DNA of 64,000 nucleotides from Campylobacter devanensis (GCF_002139915.1 NZ_CP018788.1:372001-436000), one strand, 5' to 3'. Positions 1-13,108 are shown, counted from the stretch's first letter. A program made the numbers and translations. Notes: generated by a model from the sequence alone, not told the origin.

Positions 1-887
<887 letters not shown>

Positions 888-895
888 AGAGTACA

Positions 896-921
896 AAGTG
901 ATAATCTCACAATTATCACTT
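896..921 (+). other. Hairpin just after the 16S 3' end
   Basis: A perfect 10-bp inverted repeat (AAGTGATAAT ... ATTATCACTT) with a 6-nt loop starts 9 nt after the 16S 3' end. It would fold in the pre-rRNA between 16S and tRNA-Ile. A role in processing is inference, because the 16S leader needed for the main processing stem lies outside the window. Confidence 0.6.
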
Positions 922-983
922 CAATATATCTCAATCACACTTGTTTAGGTTTGAGGGATTGATTTTTTAAAAGTAGTTATTAA

Positions 984-1060
984 GGGCCTATAGCTCAGCT
1001 GGTTAGAGTGCACCCCTGATAAGGGTGAGGTCACAAGTTCAAGTCTTGTTAGGCCCACCA
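984..1060 (+). tRNA. tRNA-Ile (anticodon GAT)
   Basis: A 77-nt cloverleaf with acceptor arms GGGCCTA and TAGGCCC, an encoded CCA end at 1058-1060 and an anticodon arm CACCC-CTGATAA-GGGTG with GAT at 1018-1020. It lies in the 16S-23S spacer, the usual place for tRNA-Ile. The tRNA-Ala that often precedes it in Campylobacter operons is not present here. Confidence 0.98.
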
Positions 1061-1753
1061 TTATTCATTTTTATCCGTTTTTATTTTTCATATTGGCATA
1101 TCATATTTGTAATTCTCAAGATTTTTGTTATTTAAATTTTTTAAAATCTAATGTTGCTTGATTAAAATTTATAATTTCTATTTTTCAAATACTATATTCT
1201 TATATTTTTTGATTTACCTAAAATTGCTTCATTTTGTATTAAAAATTTTTAATAATATTAAATTTTTTAATTATTTAACTAGATTTTAGTACAAATTTTC
1301 AAAAAATTATAATATTTTCTGAAAATTGTTTTATATTTAAGCTTATTTTAATATTAATATTGTATAATTCCACTCACATTTCAAGTTAATCTTATTTAGC
1401 TTTGAAAAGTAAAGTTACTTAAATTACCATTGTTAAAAGTTACAATCAAGTTTTAATATTTAAAACAATTTTACAGGACTTGTTAGAGCTTTGAATTTAG
1501 TTTAATTTCAAATATTCTATATCAAACACTGTTATCCCAATAATATAAAAGATATAGTTTATAAATATTAACTTCACAATCTATTAAGCTTTAAAACTTA
1601 CTTAATAGTAGTTAATACTTTCCGTCTTATTAAATTTAAATTCAAATACTATAAATCTAAACAGATTAACAAGAATTAAGTAATTAATTCTTAAATAATT
1701 AAATAGTTTATTTTTATATTTATATTTATCTATTTAATTTATATCTACTAGAC
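1061..1753. other. Long AT-rich 16S-23S spacer without a gene
   Basis: About 700 nt of very AT-rich sequence lie between tRNA-Ile and the 23S processing stem. I find no second tRNA, no open reading frame of note and no clear repeat. Homology is not visible to me. Confidence 0.7.
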
Positions 1754-1778
1754 TTTATCTTTAACAAGGAAGTGATGC
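1754..1778 (+). other. 5' arm of the 23S precursor processing stem
   Basis: Bases 1761-1778 are the exact reverse complement of 4844-4861 (18 bp), and pairing extends outward to about 25 bp (1754-1778 with 4844-4868) with one G-U pair. The two arms flank 23S, the classic arrangement cut by RNase III to release pre-23S. The pairing is seen in the sequence; the enzyme is from general knowledge. Confidence 0.85.
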
Positions 1779-1809
1779 GAATTAGAATATCAATAATCTA
1801 ATTAAAAAA

Positions 1810-4840
<3,031 letters not shown>

Positions 4841-4843
4841 TAA

Positions 4844-4868
4844 GCATCACTTCCTTGTTAAGGATAAA
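4844..4868 (+). other. 3' arm of the 23S precursor processing stem
   Basis: This is the partner of 1754-1778: GCATCACTTCCTTGTTAA at 4844-4861 is an exact reverse complement of the 5' arm. It lies a few bases after the 23S 3' end. Confidence 0.85.
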
Positions 4869-4939
4869 TATAATCCTTTTAGGTTTTTTAAAATATTTTT
4901 AGATATTAAACTTAGTGATTTTTAGCTTTAATACTCTAA

Positions 4940-4993
4940 GCAGTGTTAAATAAGATATTATCTTTATTGATATGATATTTTATTTAACACTGC
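4940..4993 (+). other. Hairpin in the 23S-5S spacer reaching into 5S
   Basis: A perfect 14-bp inverted repeat (4940-4953 with 4980-4993, GCAGTGTTAAATAA and its complement) encloses 26 nt. The 3' arm covers the first two bases of 5S, so the fold could set or compete with the mature 5S 5' end. The functional role is inference. Confidence 0.65.
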
Positions 4994-5110
4994 TCGTGGC
5001 TATACATGATTAGGAAACGCCTTGCTCCATCTCGAACCAAGAAGCTAAGCTTTTCATGGCCGATGATACTCTCCCTTACTGGGATGCTGGAAAAGTAGGT
5101 TGCTGCGAGC
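4992..5110 (+). rRNA. rrf: 5S ribosomal RNA
   Basis: A 119-nt 5S gene with closing stem GCTCG...CGAGC and the conserved internal stretch CCATCTCGAACC near 5027-5038. It is the last gene of the rRNA operon; a T-rich run (TTTGTTTTTTATTC) follows directly and probably ends transcription. Confidence 0.95.
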
Positions 5111-5126
5111 TTTGTTTTTTATTCTT
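5109..5126 (+). terminator. Probable rRNA operon terminator (T-run after 5S)
   Basis: A T-rich run directly follows the closing stem of 5S. There is no separate hairpin, so the 5S closing stem or factor-dependent release may contribute. Weak support. Confidence 0.4.
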
Positions 5127-5290
5127 TGTATCTTATATTTATTAATCTATAGTTTTAGTATTTATTTGTTTTTACCTTAATAGATGAAATGGTATAAATC
5201 GCTTTTTATTTTTATATCTTTTAACTAATTTATTAATTCTTGGATATTTTATTATTATAAGTTGTTAAGCTTAGATGTTTTAGTGTTTTT

Positions 5291-5819
5291 ATGGCTTATA
5301 TTATTAATCCTTTAGATATTCTTGTTTTGGATGGAACTTTATTAGATACTAATTATACTAATCTTATATTATATAAAGATGTTTTAAGCAATAAGTTTGG
5401 AATGTCTCACTTAATAGAGTTACTATAAAAACTTTAAACAACTGTTTGGAAAATCCATTATCTGTAGTAGAATTACTTAAAATAAAAGAGTATAAAGATC
5501 AAATTTATTCTAAATATTTAAATTTAACAAAAGTAAATTATTTACTATTATTAGAATTGCATAATTATCTAAAAACAAATAGAATTATTTTATTGACTAA
5601 TACTAATAAAAATAGAGCTGATGAGCTTATAAAATTTTTTATGATTTACAAAATTATTTTTCTTATATCTATTATAACTCTAGCAGAAATAAGTATTATA
5701 ATTTGATTAATAATTTAAATTTAGTTCCTAATAATCTTATTGCTTATGATGATGAAACAATTTAAATTTAAAATGCAAGAATGCGTGAAGTAAAACTATA
5801 TTATCAAATTTTTATATAG
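5291..5819 (+). pseudogene. Remnant of a HAD-superfamily phosphatase gene
   Basis: Reading from ATG 5291 gives LDILVLDGTLLDTN, a good HAD motif I (DxDGTL/T with the first Asp region altered to VLDGT), but this frame stops at a TAA near 5427-5429. The sequence continues in a second frame from about 5404 (LNRVTIKTL..., through 5446-5640, with ILLTNTNKNR as motif II) and in a third frame from about 5640 (LIAYDDETI as motif IV, TAA at 5763), with a possible fourth piece to 5819. Three frame changes and several stops show an inactive gene. Family membership comes from the order of the motifs. The exact original substrate is unknown. Confidence 0.7.
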
Positions 5820-5827
5820 GATAAAAT

Positions 5828-6251
5828 ATGCAAAAATATAATATATTTGATTTTACAATTAGTAGAAATGATTTTTATCTAAACTATAAAAGCCTTTTAT
5901 AGCTTAGATTATATTGGTAATTTACGTGTTGATTGTGAAAATTTAAAAAAGAATCCTGCTAGATTTATTTATACTATTAAAGATGATTTTTGCAAATCAA
6001 AAGATCAAGGTAAACTTGATAATACTTCAAATATATGTTTTAAATATATCTATACTTTTTTATCAAATATTGATTTGCTTAAATGGTCTTTTAAGTATTC
6101 ATATTATGTTTGTTTGGTTTCTGATATAATACTAATAATGAAAAATGCGCTTTAGAGATAGCTAGATTTGCGTGAATAATTTAAAAGATCCTATAATAAA
6201 AGATGGTATTGATTTTTTCTTAGAGTTAAAGATGATGAGTGTTTGTATATA
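5828..6251 (+). pseudogene. Unrecognised coding debris upstream of the DprA remnant
   Basis: An ATG at 5828 opens a 25-codon frame (MQKYNIFDFTISRND...) that soon stops. Other frames then give protein-like stretches such as YIGNLRVDCENLKKNPARF and, near 6150, ALEIARFA. The pieces read in one direction with frequent stops and frame changes, typical of a decayed gene. I do not recognise the family. It could be the N-terminal part of the DprA-like gene that follows or a separate gene. Confidence 0.4.
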
Positions 6252-6482
6252 TTGCTTCTAAATTTGTACAAAAATGGAGTCGTGATTGCAAGTGGATTAG
6301 CATTTAGATGTGATGGTATTGCTCATAGGGCTGCTTTTTAATTTAATATGCTAACAGTTACGATTTTACCAAGTAGGATAAAAGAGATTATCCCTAAACA
6401 AAATACTGATTTGGCAAACCAAATATCTATTAATGGTGAATTGATTATTAGTAGATATTATAAAGATGCTTTAAATTTTTAA
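6252..6482 (+). pseudogene. dprA: Remnant of a DprA/Smf DNA-processing gene
   Basis: The frame from 6252 reads NGVVIASGLAF..GIAHRAAF, then after an in-frame TAA (6339-6341) TVTILPSRIKEIIPKQNTD and LIISRYYKD. This is the DprA Rossmann core signature (VVSGLA.GID..AH, then AVLP.G.d.iYP..N). DprA loads RecA on incoming single strands during transformation. The internal stop and the absence of an intact N-terminus show it is broken. A functional copy elsewhere in the genome cannot be excluded. Confidence 0.65.
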
Positions 6483-6745
6483 AGAACAAATGAGTGGATG
6501 TGTGTAAAGAGATTTAAAATTTACTATGTGGTGATTATAAATATTATTCTTTTATACTATTTATATCGCTGAGTTTTATTTAGGATTGCTAAAATATTAA
6601 AATAAAAGCATATTAAATATATTAAGAATTGAATTTGCAAGACATATTTTACACTAGATATTAAAATGTTTATTAATAATTATAAAAATATTGATATGTA
6701 GTAATTATCCAAATTTATCTTTATCTTTTGTTTTTTAATATTAGA
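6483..6745. other. AT-rich stretch without recognisable gene
   Basis: Only short frames with many stops are seen between the DprA remnant and the promoter of the next operon. Nothing recognisable beyond possible 3' debris of the same decayed gene. Confidence 0.5.
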
Positions 6746-6751
6746 TATAAT
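6746..6751 (+). promoter_or_regulatory. -10 box for the tautomerase-prx-queH operon
   Basis: TATAAT preceded by T-rich sequence, 41 nt before the start codon at 6792. The Shine-Dalgarno AAGG lies at 6782-6785. Campylobacter sigma-70 promoters usually show such a -10 box with a periodic T-rich upstream part instead of a -35 box. Confidence 0.6.
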
Positions 6752-6791
6752 TTTCTAAATTAAATTTCAAAATCAAATCTAAAGGAAAAAT

Positions 6792-6992
6792 ATGCCAATT
6801 ATAAATATTAAGCTTTCAGACCCAATGCCAAGTCGTCAAAAACTAGATGAAATCGCAACTAAAATTACTGATATAATGGTAAATGATCTAGGCAAAAATC
6901 CTCAAAGAGTTGTTATAAATTTTGATGAGATTAGAAGTGATGCAACATATTTTGGTGGTAAATCTGTTCAAGCTATAAAAGAGGGTAAATAA
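6792..6992 (+). CDS. 4-oxalocrotonate tautomerase family protein
   Basis: A 66-residue protein of the 4-OT/DmpI family. After removal of Met1 the catalytic amino-terminal proline (Pro2 in the open frame) is exposed, and Arg39 in KNPQRV sits where the family has its substrate-binding arginine. Members are small hexamers or dimers in the cytoplasm that move double bonds in keto-enol substrates; the real substrate in Campylobacter is unknown. It matches the C. jejuni gene that precedes a bcp-type peroxiredoxin, from memory. Its stop overlaps the next start by one base, so it heads an operon. Confidence 0.9.
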   Translation: MPIINIKLSDPMPSRQKLDEIATKITDIMVNDLGKNPQRVVINFDEIRSDATYFGGKSVQAIKEGK

Positions 6993-7510
6993 TGGCTGAA
7001 AAAATAAAAGAAGCTACAGTATTTAATCAAGAAGATATTGATCGTAAAGTAATTTTAGCAGCTGGTGACATGGCTCCAGAATTTAGTCTAGAAAATAGTG
7101 ATGGAGTAAGTATTAGTTTAAGAGATTTTAGAGGTAAAAATGTAGTATTATACTTCTACCCTAAAGATAATACTCCAGGATGCACAACTGAGGCGTGTGA
7201 ATTTAGCGCAAATTATGATGAATTTGTAGCTAATGATACTGTGATTGTAGGAGTTAGCCCAGATAATACTAAGAGCCATAGTGGATTTATCGCAAAGCAA
7301 AATTTAAAACATATCCTACTAAGTGATATTAATAAAGATGTAGCAAAAGCGTATGGTGTGTGGCAGGTTCGTAAAAATTATGGCAAAGAGTATCTAGGCA
7401 TAGTAAGAACTACATTTATCATAGATAAAGAGGGCAAAATAGCAAAAGTCTATAAAAGTGTAAAAGCAGCTGGCCATGCTGCTAAAGTCTTAGCTGATTT
7501 AATAAAGTAG
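6992..7510 (+). CDS. bcp: Peroxiredoxin, BCP type
   Basis: A 172-residue thiol peroxidase. The motif DNTPGCTTEACEF holds the peroxidatic Cys64 and a second Cys69, the pattern of atypical 2-Cys BCP/PrxQ enzymes, which reduce hydrogen peroxide and lipid hydroperoxides using thioredoxin. Residues 27-60 carry the usual AP.F.L....G..v.L.df.GK.vvLYFYPKD core. The first ~20 residues are an N-terminal extension compared with E. coli Bcp. It is cytoplasmic and translationally linked to the tautomerase gene upstream. Campylobacter has several such peroxidases, so it is one part of a redundant set. Confidence 0.92.
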   Translation: MAEKIKEATVFNQEDIDRKVILAAGDMAPEFSLENSDGVSISLRDFRGKNVVLYFYPKDNTPGCTTEACEFSANYDEFVANDTVIVGVSPDNTKSHSGFIAKQNLKHILLSDINKDVAKAYGVWQVRKNYGKEYLGIVRTTFIIDKEGKIAKVYKSVKAAGHAAKVLADLIK

Positions 7511-7515
7511 TTAAT

Positions 7516-8589
7516 TTGTTAGTTCATATATGTTGCAGTGTCGATAGTCACTATTTTATTGCTGAGTTGAAGAAATTATACCCTAATGAGCGAATTATTG
7601 GCTACTTTTATGATCCAAATATTCATCCATATAGTGAATTTTTGCTAAGATTTAAAGATGTCAAGCGTAGTTGTAAGCAGCTTGGCATAAAGGTTATTTG
7701 CGGCGAGTATGAGTATGAAGAGTGGCTAAGAGGCACTAAGGGTTTAGAAAATGAGCCAGAAAAAGGTAAACGTTGTGAATATTGCTTTGAATTTCGTGTA
7801 GGAAATAGCGCAAAAGCCGCCATAGAATTAGGGTGTAAAAAGCTTACTACAACATTGTTAATGAGTCCTAAAAAAAATTTTACACAGTTAGAAAATGCAC
7901 TAAATAATGCTATAAAAGGGACAAATTTAGAATCTGTTGCTGTGGATTTAAGAAAAAATGGCGGCACCCAAAGACAGTTTGAACTAGCTAAAAGGGATAA
8001 GCTCTATCATCAAAACTACTGCGGTTGTATATACGGATTAATTAAACAACGTCAAAATGAAGAGGTGATAGACGAGCTTTGTGAACCACTTGGCGCTCAA
8101 ATTCAGCCAGGTTCTATCAGTTATCGTTTAAAATTATATAAAAAGGTAAGAAAACTAGAACAAAAAGGGGTAGAATTTGATCTAATTAGACAAAAGATTC
8201 TAAACTATAGATTACATTTTGGAAGGGTAAAAATTGATACTAATGTTGTACCTAGTTATTTTATCTTTTACTCACATTTTAAGCTTAAGAGTTCTAAGTT
8301 TAATATTGAAGTTTTAAGCGAGCAAGTTAATGTAAATAAAGATGATATTAAACTAATAAGCTTAGCTAAGTTTAACTCCATCGGCGGTTTTAAATATAAA
8401 AATATAATGGAATTATTAATTAATCCCCCAAAGATAAAAAAAGAGTTAAAATTGCGTAAAATGATAACAGGTTTAGAATTTAATCTTAGTCCAATCATTG
8501 TGTTAGATGAGATAAAAACTGGTAGATATATAATTGAAGCAAATAGTCAAATTTACCACTCTAGCATAGAGTTAGCAGTAAAAATTTAA
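7516..8589 (+). CDS. queH: Epoxyqueuosine reductase QueH
   Basis: A 357-residue protein of the DUF208/QueH family, which reduces epoxyqueuosine to queuosine at the tRNA wobble base and replaces QueG. The cysteines expected to bind iron-sulfur and metal are visible: Cys6-Cys7 in HICCS, Cys87 and Cys90 in CEYC, and Cys169/Cys171 in YCGC. The QueH core covers about residues 1-180; the remaining 170 residues are a C-terminal extension, also long in Helicobacter and Campylobacter relatives as I recall. The start is TTG, 5 nt after the previous stop, with little Shine-Dalgarno signal, suggesting coupled translation. Confidence 0.88.
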   Translation: MLVHICCSVDSHYFIAELKKLYPNERIIGYFYDPNIHPYSEFLLRFKDVKRSCKQLGIKVICGEYEYEEWLRGTKGLENEPEKGKRCEYCFEFRVGNSAKAAIELGCKKLTTTLLMSPKKNFTQLENALNNAIKGTNLESVAVDLRKNGGTQRQFELAKRDKLYHQNYCGCIYGLIKQRQNEEVIDELCEPLGAQIQPGSISYRLKLYKKVRKLEQKGVEFDLIRQKILNYRLHFGRVKIDTNVVPSYFIFYSHFKLKSSKFNIEVLSEQVNVNKDDIKLISLAKFNSIGGFKYKNIMELLINPPKIKKELKLRKMITGLEFNLSPIIVLDEIKTGRYIIEANSQIYHSSIELAVKI

Positions 8590-8663
8590 AAAAATATATC
8601 TGAATTTAGCGAAAATTTTTAATATTATTAATAAAATTCAACTAATATTTTGCTAAATTTAGA

Positions 8664-8669
8664 TACAAT
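8664..8669 (+). promoter_or_regulatory. -10 box for the fabZ operon
   Basis: TACAAT in a T-rich context, 28 nt before the fabZ start codon; Shine-Dalgarno AGG at 8688-8690. It lies in a 107-nt gap after queH. Confidence 0.5.
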
Positions 8670-8696
8670 TTAGCACTTTTTATTCCGAGGTATTTA

Positions 8697-9143
8697 ATGA
8701 TAGATGTAGTTGAAATCCAAAAAATATTACCACACAGATATCCATTTTTGCTTATTGATAGAGTGTCTAAGCTAGAACCTAGCAAATTTATTAAAGGTTA
8801 TAAAAATATAACAATTGCTGAGCAAGTTTTCCAAGGTCACTTTCCAGGTCATCCTATATATCCAGGCGTTATGATAATCGAAGGAATGGCGCAAGCTGGC
8901 GGTATTTTGGCTTTTAAAAGCATGGGTGAGGCTGAACAAGCTAACGCAGAAGATAAGGTAGTTTATTTTATGAGTATCGATGGGGCAAAATTTAGATCTC
9001 CGGTTCGCCCAGGCGATAAACTAGAGTACCATTTAGAGGTCTTAAAACATAAGGGAAATATTTGGGTTTTAGTTGGTAAGGCTTATGTAGATGATAAACT
9101 AGTAGCTGAAGCTGAGCTAAAGGCAATGATCGTAGATAAATAA
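8697..9143 (+). CDS. fabZ: (3R)-hydroxyacyl-ACP dehydratase FabZ
   Basis: A 148-residue hot-dog-fold enzyme that dehydrates beta-hydroxyacyl-ACP in fatty acid elongation. The active-site segment [20 protein letters not shown] contains the catalytic His48 and Glu62. The N-terminal [13 protein letters not shown] is typical. Length matches the family. It lies 12 nt before lpxA; fabZ and lpxA compete for the same 3-hydroxyacyl-ACP and are commonly neighbours. Confidence 0.97.
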   Translation: MIDVVEIQKILPHRYPFLLIDRVSKLEPSKFIKGYKNITIAEQVFQGHFPGHPIYPGVMIIEGMAQAGGILAFKSMGEAEQANAEDKVVYFMSIDGAKFRSPVRPGDKLEYHLEVLKHKGNIWVLVGKAYVDDKLVAEAELKAMIVDK

Positions 9144-9155
9144 TAAGTAGAAAAT

Positions 9156-9941
9156 ATGCAAATTCATAGTACAGCAGTAGTTGAAGATGGTGCAATTTTA
9201 GGCGATGGGTGCGTGATTGAACCATATGCTTTTGTTAGTTCAAAAGCAATTTTAGGTGATAATGTAACTATTAAACAAGGTGCTAGAATCATTGGTGATA
9301 CCCATATTGGTAGTGGTAGTAAAATTTATAGTTATGCTATAGTAGGTGATATACCTCAAGATATCAGCCACTCTTTAGAAGATACAGGTGGGGTGAGAAT
9401 TGGTACTAATGCTACAATTAGGGAGTTTGCTACAATAAATTCAGGCACCAAAAAAGGTGATGGATATACCATAATCGGCAATAATAATTTTATAATGGCT
9501 TATACGCACATAGCTCATGATTGTTGTCTTGGTGATGGGATTATTTTGGCTAATGGTGTAACTCTTGCTGGGCATGTGATAGTTGATGATTATGCTGTAA
9601 TTGGTGGGCTTACCCCAGTTCATCAGTTCGTTCATATTGGTGAGAGTTGTATGATAGCTGGCGCCTCAGCACTTAGTCAAGATGTTGTACCGTTTTGCTT
9701 AGCTGAGGGCAATAGAGCCTATATTAGAAGTTTAAATTTAGTCGGAATTCGTAGAAGATTTGATAAAGATACGGTTGAGGATATTAATAGGGCTTATAAA
9801 TTTCTATTTAGAAGTGGTGGAGGATTAAAAGATAGAGCCTTGGAACTTTTAGGACAAAATCCTACTATAGAAGCTAAAAAAATGTGTGAATTTATCATAA
9901 ATACAAAACGAGGAATACCGCTTGATAAAGGGAGAGATTAA
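9156..9941 (+). CDS. lpxA: UDP-GlcNAc acyltransferase LpxA
   Basis: A 261-residue left-handed beta-helix protein, first step of lipid A synthesis: it moves a 3-hydroxyacyl chain from ACP to UDP-GlcNAc. Hexapeptide repeats of the [LIV]-G-x4 kind run through residues 5-190, and [12 protein letters not shown] contains the catalytic His121. The C-terminal helical part (about 195-261) is present. The TAA stop shares its last base with the clpX start (TAATG), so translation of the two is coupled. Confidence 0.97.
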   Translation: MQIHSTAVVEDGAILGDGCVIEPYAFVSSKAILGDNVTIKQGARIIGDTHIGSGSKIYSYAIVGDIPQDISHSLEDTGGVRIGTNATIREFATINSGTKKGDGYTIIGNNNFIMAYTHIAHDCCLGDGIILANGVTLAGHVIVDDYAVIGGLTPVHQFVHIGESCMIAGASALSQDVVPFCLAEGNRAYIRSLNLVGIRRRFDKDTVEDINRAYKFLFRSGGGLKDRALELLGQNPTIEAKKMCEFIINTKRGIPLDKGRD

Positions 9942-11155
9942 TGGCTAGAAAGTGTAGTTTTTGCGGTGAGAGCGAAGCAAATGATAGAAAACTTTTAGCT
10001 AACGAGAGTGATAGCTCATTTATATGCGAATTTTGCGTAGATGCAGCATATAATGCAGTTCATGGTGATGAAATAGGATTAAATAGCCAACCGGCAATGG
10101 ATTATAAAGATATTACGCCAAAGATCTTAAAGGGAGTTTTAGATGATTATGTAATTGGTCAAGAAAGAGCCAAAAAAGTCTTTAGCGTAGGAGTTTATAA
10201 TCATTATAAAAGAATATTTAAGCAACATAGTATCGAAGATGATACCGAAATTTCAAAATCAAATATTTTGCTAATTGGTCCAACTGGAAGTGGTAAGACC
10301 TTGATGGCACAGACTTTGGCTAGATTTTTAGATGTACCAATTGCTATTTGCGATGCTACAAGTTTAACCGAGGCTGGATATGTAGGCGAAGATGTGGAAA
10401 ATATCTTAACTAAGCTTTTAAATGCAGCTGGCGGAGATGTAGCTAGAGCGCAACAAGGAATTGTTTTTGTAGATGAGATTGATAAGATTGCTAGAATGGG
10501 CGAGAATCGTTCAATTACTCGTGATGTAAGCGGCGAGGGTGTTCAACAAGCCTTGTTAAAAATTATTGAAGGTAGTGTAGTAAATATTCCGCCAAAAGGT
10601 GGCAGAAAACATCCAAATCAAGAATTTATTCAAATAGATACTACTAATATTTTATTTGTGTGCGGTGGTGCATTTGATGGGCTAAAAGATATAATCGAGC
10701 GTAGACTTGGTAAGAATGTTTTAGGTTTTGGCCAAGAAAAACGAGGTAAAAGCGAGAAGACAAATTTGCTTAGTCTTGTAGAGCCTGATGATTTAGTGCA
10801 TTTTGGACTTATTCCTGAGCTTATTGGTAGATTGCATGCTATTACTACTTTAAATGAAATTACGACCGAGGATATGATAAGAATATTAACTCAGCCAAAA
10901 AATGCACTTTTAAGGCAGTATGAAAAGCTTTTTGCTATTGATGGGGCTAGGCTTAAATTTGAAGATGAGGCGATTAAAGAGGTAGCAAATCAAGCTATTA
11001 AACGCAAAACCGGAGCAAGAGGCCTAAGAAGTATAATGGAAGATGTTATGATAGATATTATGTATGACCTTCCAGAACTAAATGGCTATGATGTAATAAT
11101 ATCAAAAAGTGTAATCGATGGCGAAGCAAAGCCGTTATTAATGAAAGTAAAATAA
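9941..11155 (+). CDS. clpX: ATP-dependent Clp protease ATP-binding subunit ClpX
   Basis: A 404-residue AAA+ unfoldase that feeds proteins to ClpP. The N-terminal zinc-binding domain has Cys5, Cys8, Cys29 and Cys32; Walker A GPTGSGKT is at 113-120; Walker B VFVDEIDK follows; the pore loop GYVGEDV and the sensor-2 region [13 protein letters not shown] near the C-terminus are present. It lies in a lpxA-clpX-mreB-mreC run. The IGF loop that docks on ClpP is not obvious by eye but GFGQEKR (around residues 262-268) lies at the expected place. Confidence 0.97.
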   Translation: MARKCSFCGESEANDRKLLANESDSSFICEFCVDAAYNAVHGDEIGLNSQPAMDYKDITPKILKGVLDDYVIGQERAKKVFSVGVYNHYKRIFKQHSIEDDTEISKSNILLIGPTGSGKTLMAQTLARFLDVPIAICDATSLTEAGYVGEDVENILTKLLNAAGGDVARAQQGIVFVDEIDKIARMGENRSITRDVSGEGVQQALLKIIEGSVVNIPPKGGRKHPNQEFIQIDTTNILFVCGGAFDGLKDIIERRLGKNVLGFGQEKRGKSEKTNLLSLVEPDDLVHFGLIPELIGRLHAITTLNEITTEDMIRILTQPKNALLRQYEKLFAIDGARLKFEDEAIKEVANQAIKRKTGARGLRSIMEDVMIDIMYDLPELNGYDVIISKSVIDGEAKPLLMKVK

Positions 11156-11165
11156 AAGGGGATAT

Positions 11166-12200
11166 ATGATTTTAGACCAACTAGTAGGACTTTTTTCAAG
11201 TGATATGGGTATTGATTTAGGCACGGCAAATACATTGGTTTTAATAAAAGATAAAGGTATTGTAATTAACGAACCAAGCGTCGTAGCAGTTCAAAGAGAG
11301 AAGTATGGTAAGCAAAAGATACTAGCAGTTGGACAGGATGCTAAGGAGATGGTAGGTAAGACTCCAGGTGATATAGAAGCTATTAGACCGATGAGAGATG
11401 GAGTTATAGCTGATTTTGATATGACTGAGAAAATGATTAGACACTTTATAGAAAAAACTCATAGAAGAAAGACATTTTTACGTCCTAGAATTATTATCTC
11501 TGTACCATATGGCTTAACTCAAGTTGAGAGAAAAGCTGTAAGAGAAAGTGCGTTATCAGCTGGAGCTAGAGAGGTTTTTTTAATTGAAGAACCTATGGCT
11601 GCAGCAATTGGAGCAAATTTGCCGGTTCGTGAACCTCAAGGTAGTTTAGTAGTTGATATCGGAGGTGGTACAACTGAGATTGGCGTGGTATCTTTAGGAG
11701 GTTTGGTAATTTCTAAAAGTATTAGGACTGCAGGAGATAAGCTTGATGCAAGCATTGTAAACTATGTAAAAGAGAAATTTAATCTATTAATTGGTGAGAG
11801 AAACGGTGAAGAGATAAAAATCAAAATTGGCTCAGCGATCCAGTTACCTAAAGAGCTATCTATGGTTATAAAAGGACGAGATCAAGTAAGTGGCCTATTA
11901 AGTCGTATCGAAATTACTAGTGAAGATATTAGAGAGGCAATGAGAGAGTCTTTAAAAGAGATTGCTGATGCGTTAAAAACAGTTTTAGAAAATATGCCGC
12001 CTGATTTAGCTGGTGATATAGTTGAGCGTGGTGTCGTGTTAACCGGTGGTGGAGCGCTTATTAGGGGGCTAGATAAGTACCTATCTGATATTGTTAAGTT
12101 GCCTGTATATGTAGCTGATGAACCACTTCTTGCAGTGGCTAGAGGTACTGGTAAGGCTTTAGAAGAAATAGGGCTTTTACACCAATTAATCAATGAATAA
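11166..12200 (+). CDS. mreB: Rod-shape-determining protein MreB
   Basis: A 344-residue bacterial actin. Nucleotide-binding motifs are visible: [11 protein letters not shown] near residue 15, [14 protein letters not shown] near 165 and [12 protein letters not shown] near 290. MreB forms membrane-bound filaments that direct side-wall peptidoglycan synthesis. Start ATG 11166 follows GGGGATAT, a good ribosome-binding site. It overlaps mreC by 8 nt. In a helical cell such as Campylobacter it supports rod growth while other factors give curvature. Confidence 0.97.
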   Translation: MILDQLVGLFSSDMGIDLGTANTLVLIKDKGIVINEPSVVAVQREKYGKQKILAVGQDAKEMVGKTPGDIEAIRPMRDGVIADFDMTEKMIRHFIEKTHRRKTFLRPRIIISVPYGLTQVERKAVRESALSAGAREVFLIEEPMAAAIGANLPVREPQGSLVVDIGGGTTEIGVVSLGGLVISKSIRTAGDKLDASIVNYVKEKFNLLIGERNGEEIKIKIGSAIQLPKELSMVIKGRDQVSGLLSRIEITSEDIREAMRESLKEIADALKTVLENMPPDLAGDIVERGVVLTGGGALIRGLDKYLSDIVKLPVYVADEPLLAVARGTGKALEEIGLLHQLINE

Positions 12201-12939
12201 ACTTAAATTCTTATTGATAGTTATCTGCTTAGGTTTTATATCATTTTACTTAAGCGATTATGCTAGAAGTGTAGTGATGAGCGGGGTTAAGCTTACACTA
12301 TCTTTATACCAAGATAGCAGGGATTTTATCCTAGATACTATCAATGAACATTTTAATCAAGCCAGTGAGATAAGAGCGCTTAGAGAACAAAATATTGAAT
12401 TAGAGCGCTCTGTTACGCTACTTTCAGCTTTTGCTTATAAGCTTGATGCTTTATTAAATGAACAAAATTCTACTAAATTTACACCAAATATCCAGTTGGT
12501 TCGAGCACTATCATATATGAATATTGGCGATCATGATAAGGTTTGGATTGATTTTGATGAATTTGATGAAAATAAAATCTATGGCTTAATCTCGCAGGGT
12601 AAAACTGCTGGAATCGTGATAAATAAAGATGGCAGTCCGCTTGCTCTACTACAAACCGATCCAAAGTCGACATTTTCAGTTAGTATAGGAGAGCAGCGCA
12701 TAGCAGGAATTGCTACAGGAAATGGTAAGAATATTGTAGTTAAATTTATTGCTCAATGGCTAAGCCCAAAAGTCGGCGATGAGGTTTATACTAGTGGGCT
12801 TGATGGGATATTTTTTAGCGGTGTTCCAGTAGGTAAAATTACCAAAGTTTATGAAGAAGAACTATATAAAAGCGCAATTGTAGAAACTGATTTGAAAATT
12901 CAAGTCCCAAGCTATCTTTATGTTGTAACAAATCAATAG
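12193..12939 (+). CDS. mreC: Rod-shape-determining protein MreC
   Basis: A 248-residue periplasmic scaffold protein with one membrane anchor at about residues 5-25, a coiled coil at about 50-90 and a C-terminal beta domain ending in SYLYVVTNQ. It links MreB filaments to the elongation penicillin-binding proteins. The start lies inside the mreB 3' end (8-nt overlap), so translation is coupled. No mreD gene follows, in line with my recollection of Campylobacter, where mreC is followed by carB. Confidence 0.93.
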   Translation: MNKLKFLLIVICLGFISFYLSDYARSVVMSGVKLTLSLYQDSRDFILDTINEHFNQASEIRALREQNIELERSVTLLSAFAYKLDALLNEQNSTKFTPNIQLVRALSYMNIGDHDKVWIDFDEFDENKIYGLISQGKTAGIVINKDGSPLALLQTDPKSTFSVSIGEQRIAGIATGNGKNIVVKFIAQWLSPKVGDEVYTSGLDGIFFSGVPVGKITKVYEEELYKSAIVETDLKIQVPSYLYVVTNQ

Positions 12940-13028
12940 CTTTACTATTTTGATTAAATTTAATATAAATTGCTAAATTTAACAGTAAATTTTCCTCCTT
13001 TTTATGCTGATTTTTATCTACAATTCAA

Positions 13029-13034
13029 TATAAT
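13029..13034 (+). promoter_or_regulatory. -10 box for carB
   Basis: TATAAT in the 169-nt gap between mreC and carB, 75 nt before the start codon. The Shine-Dalgarno AGAGAGG is at 13095-13101. The ~65-nt leader shows no obvious riboswitch or attenuator. Confidence 0.55.
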
Positions 13035-13108
13035 TACGCTTAGTTTTTATTTGAAATCAAAATAAATTGATAATCTTAAAATGCATATAAATTAAGAGAG
13101 GTAGAACT

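Noticed and set aside
1061-1753. A second tRNA or small RNA in the 16S-23S spacer
   Set aside because: No cloverleaf, T-loop consensus or stable GC-containing hairpin could be found by eye.
5446-5706. An 86-codon frame read as a separate gene
   Set aside because: It is the middle piece of the frameshifted HAD remnant and has no ribosome-binding site or proper ATG.
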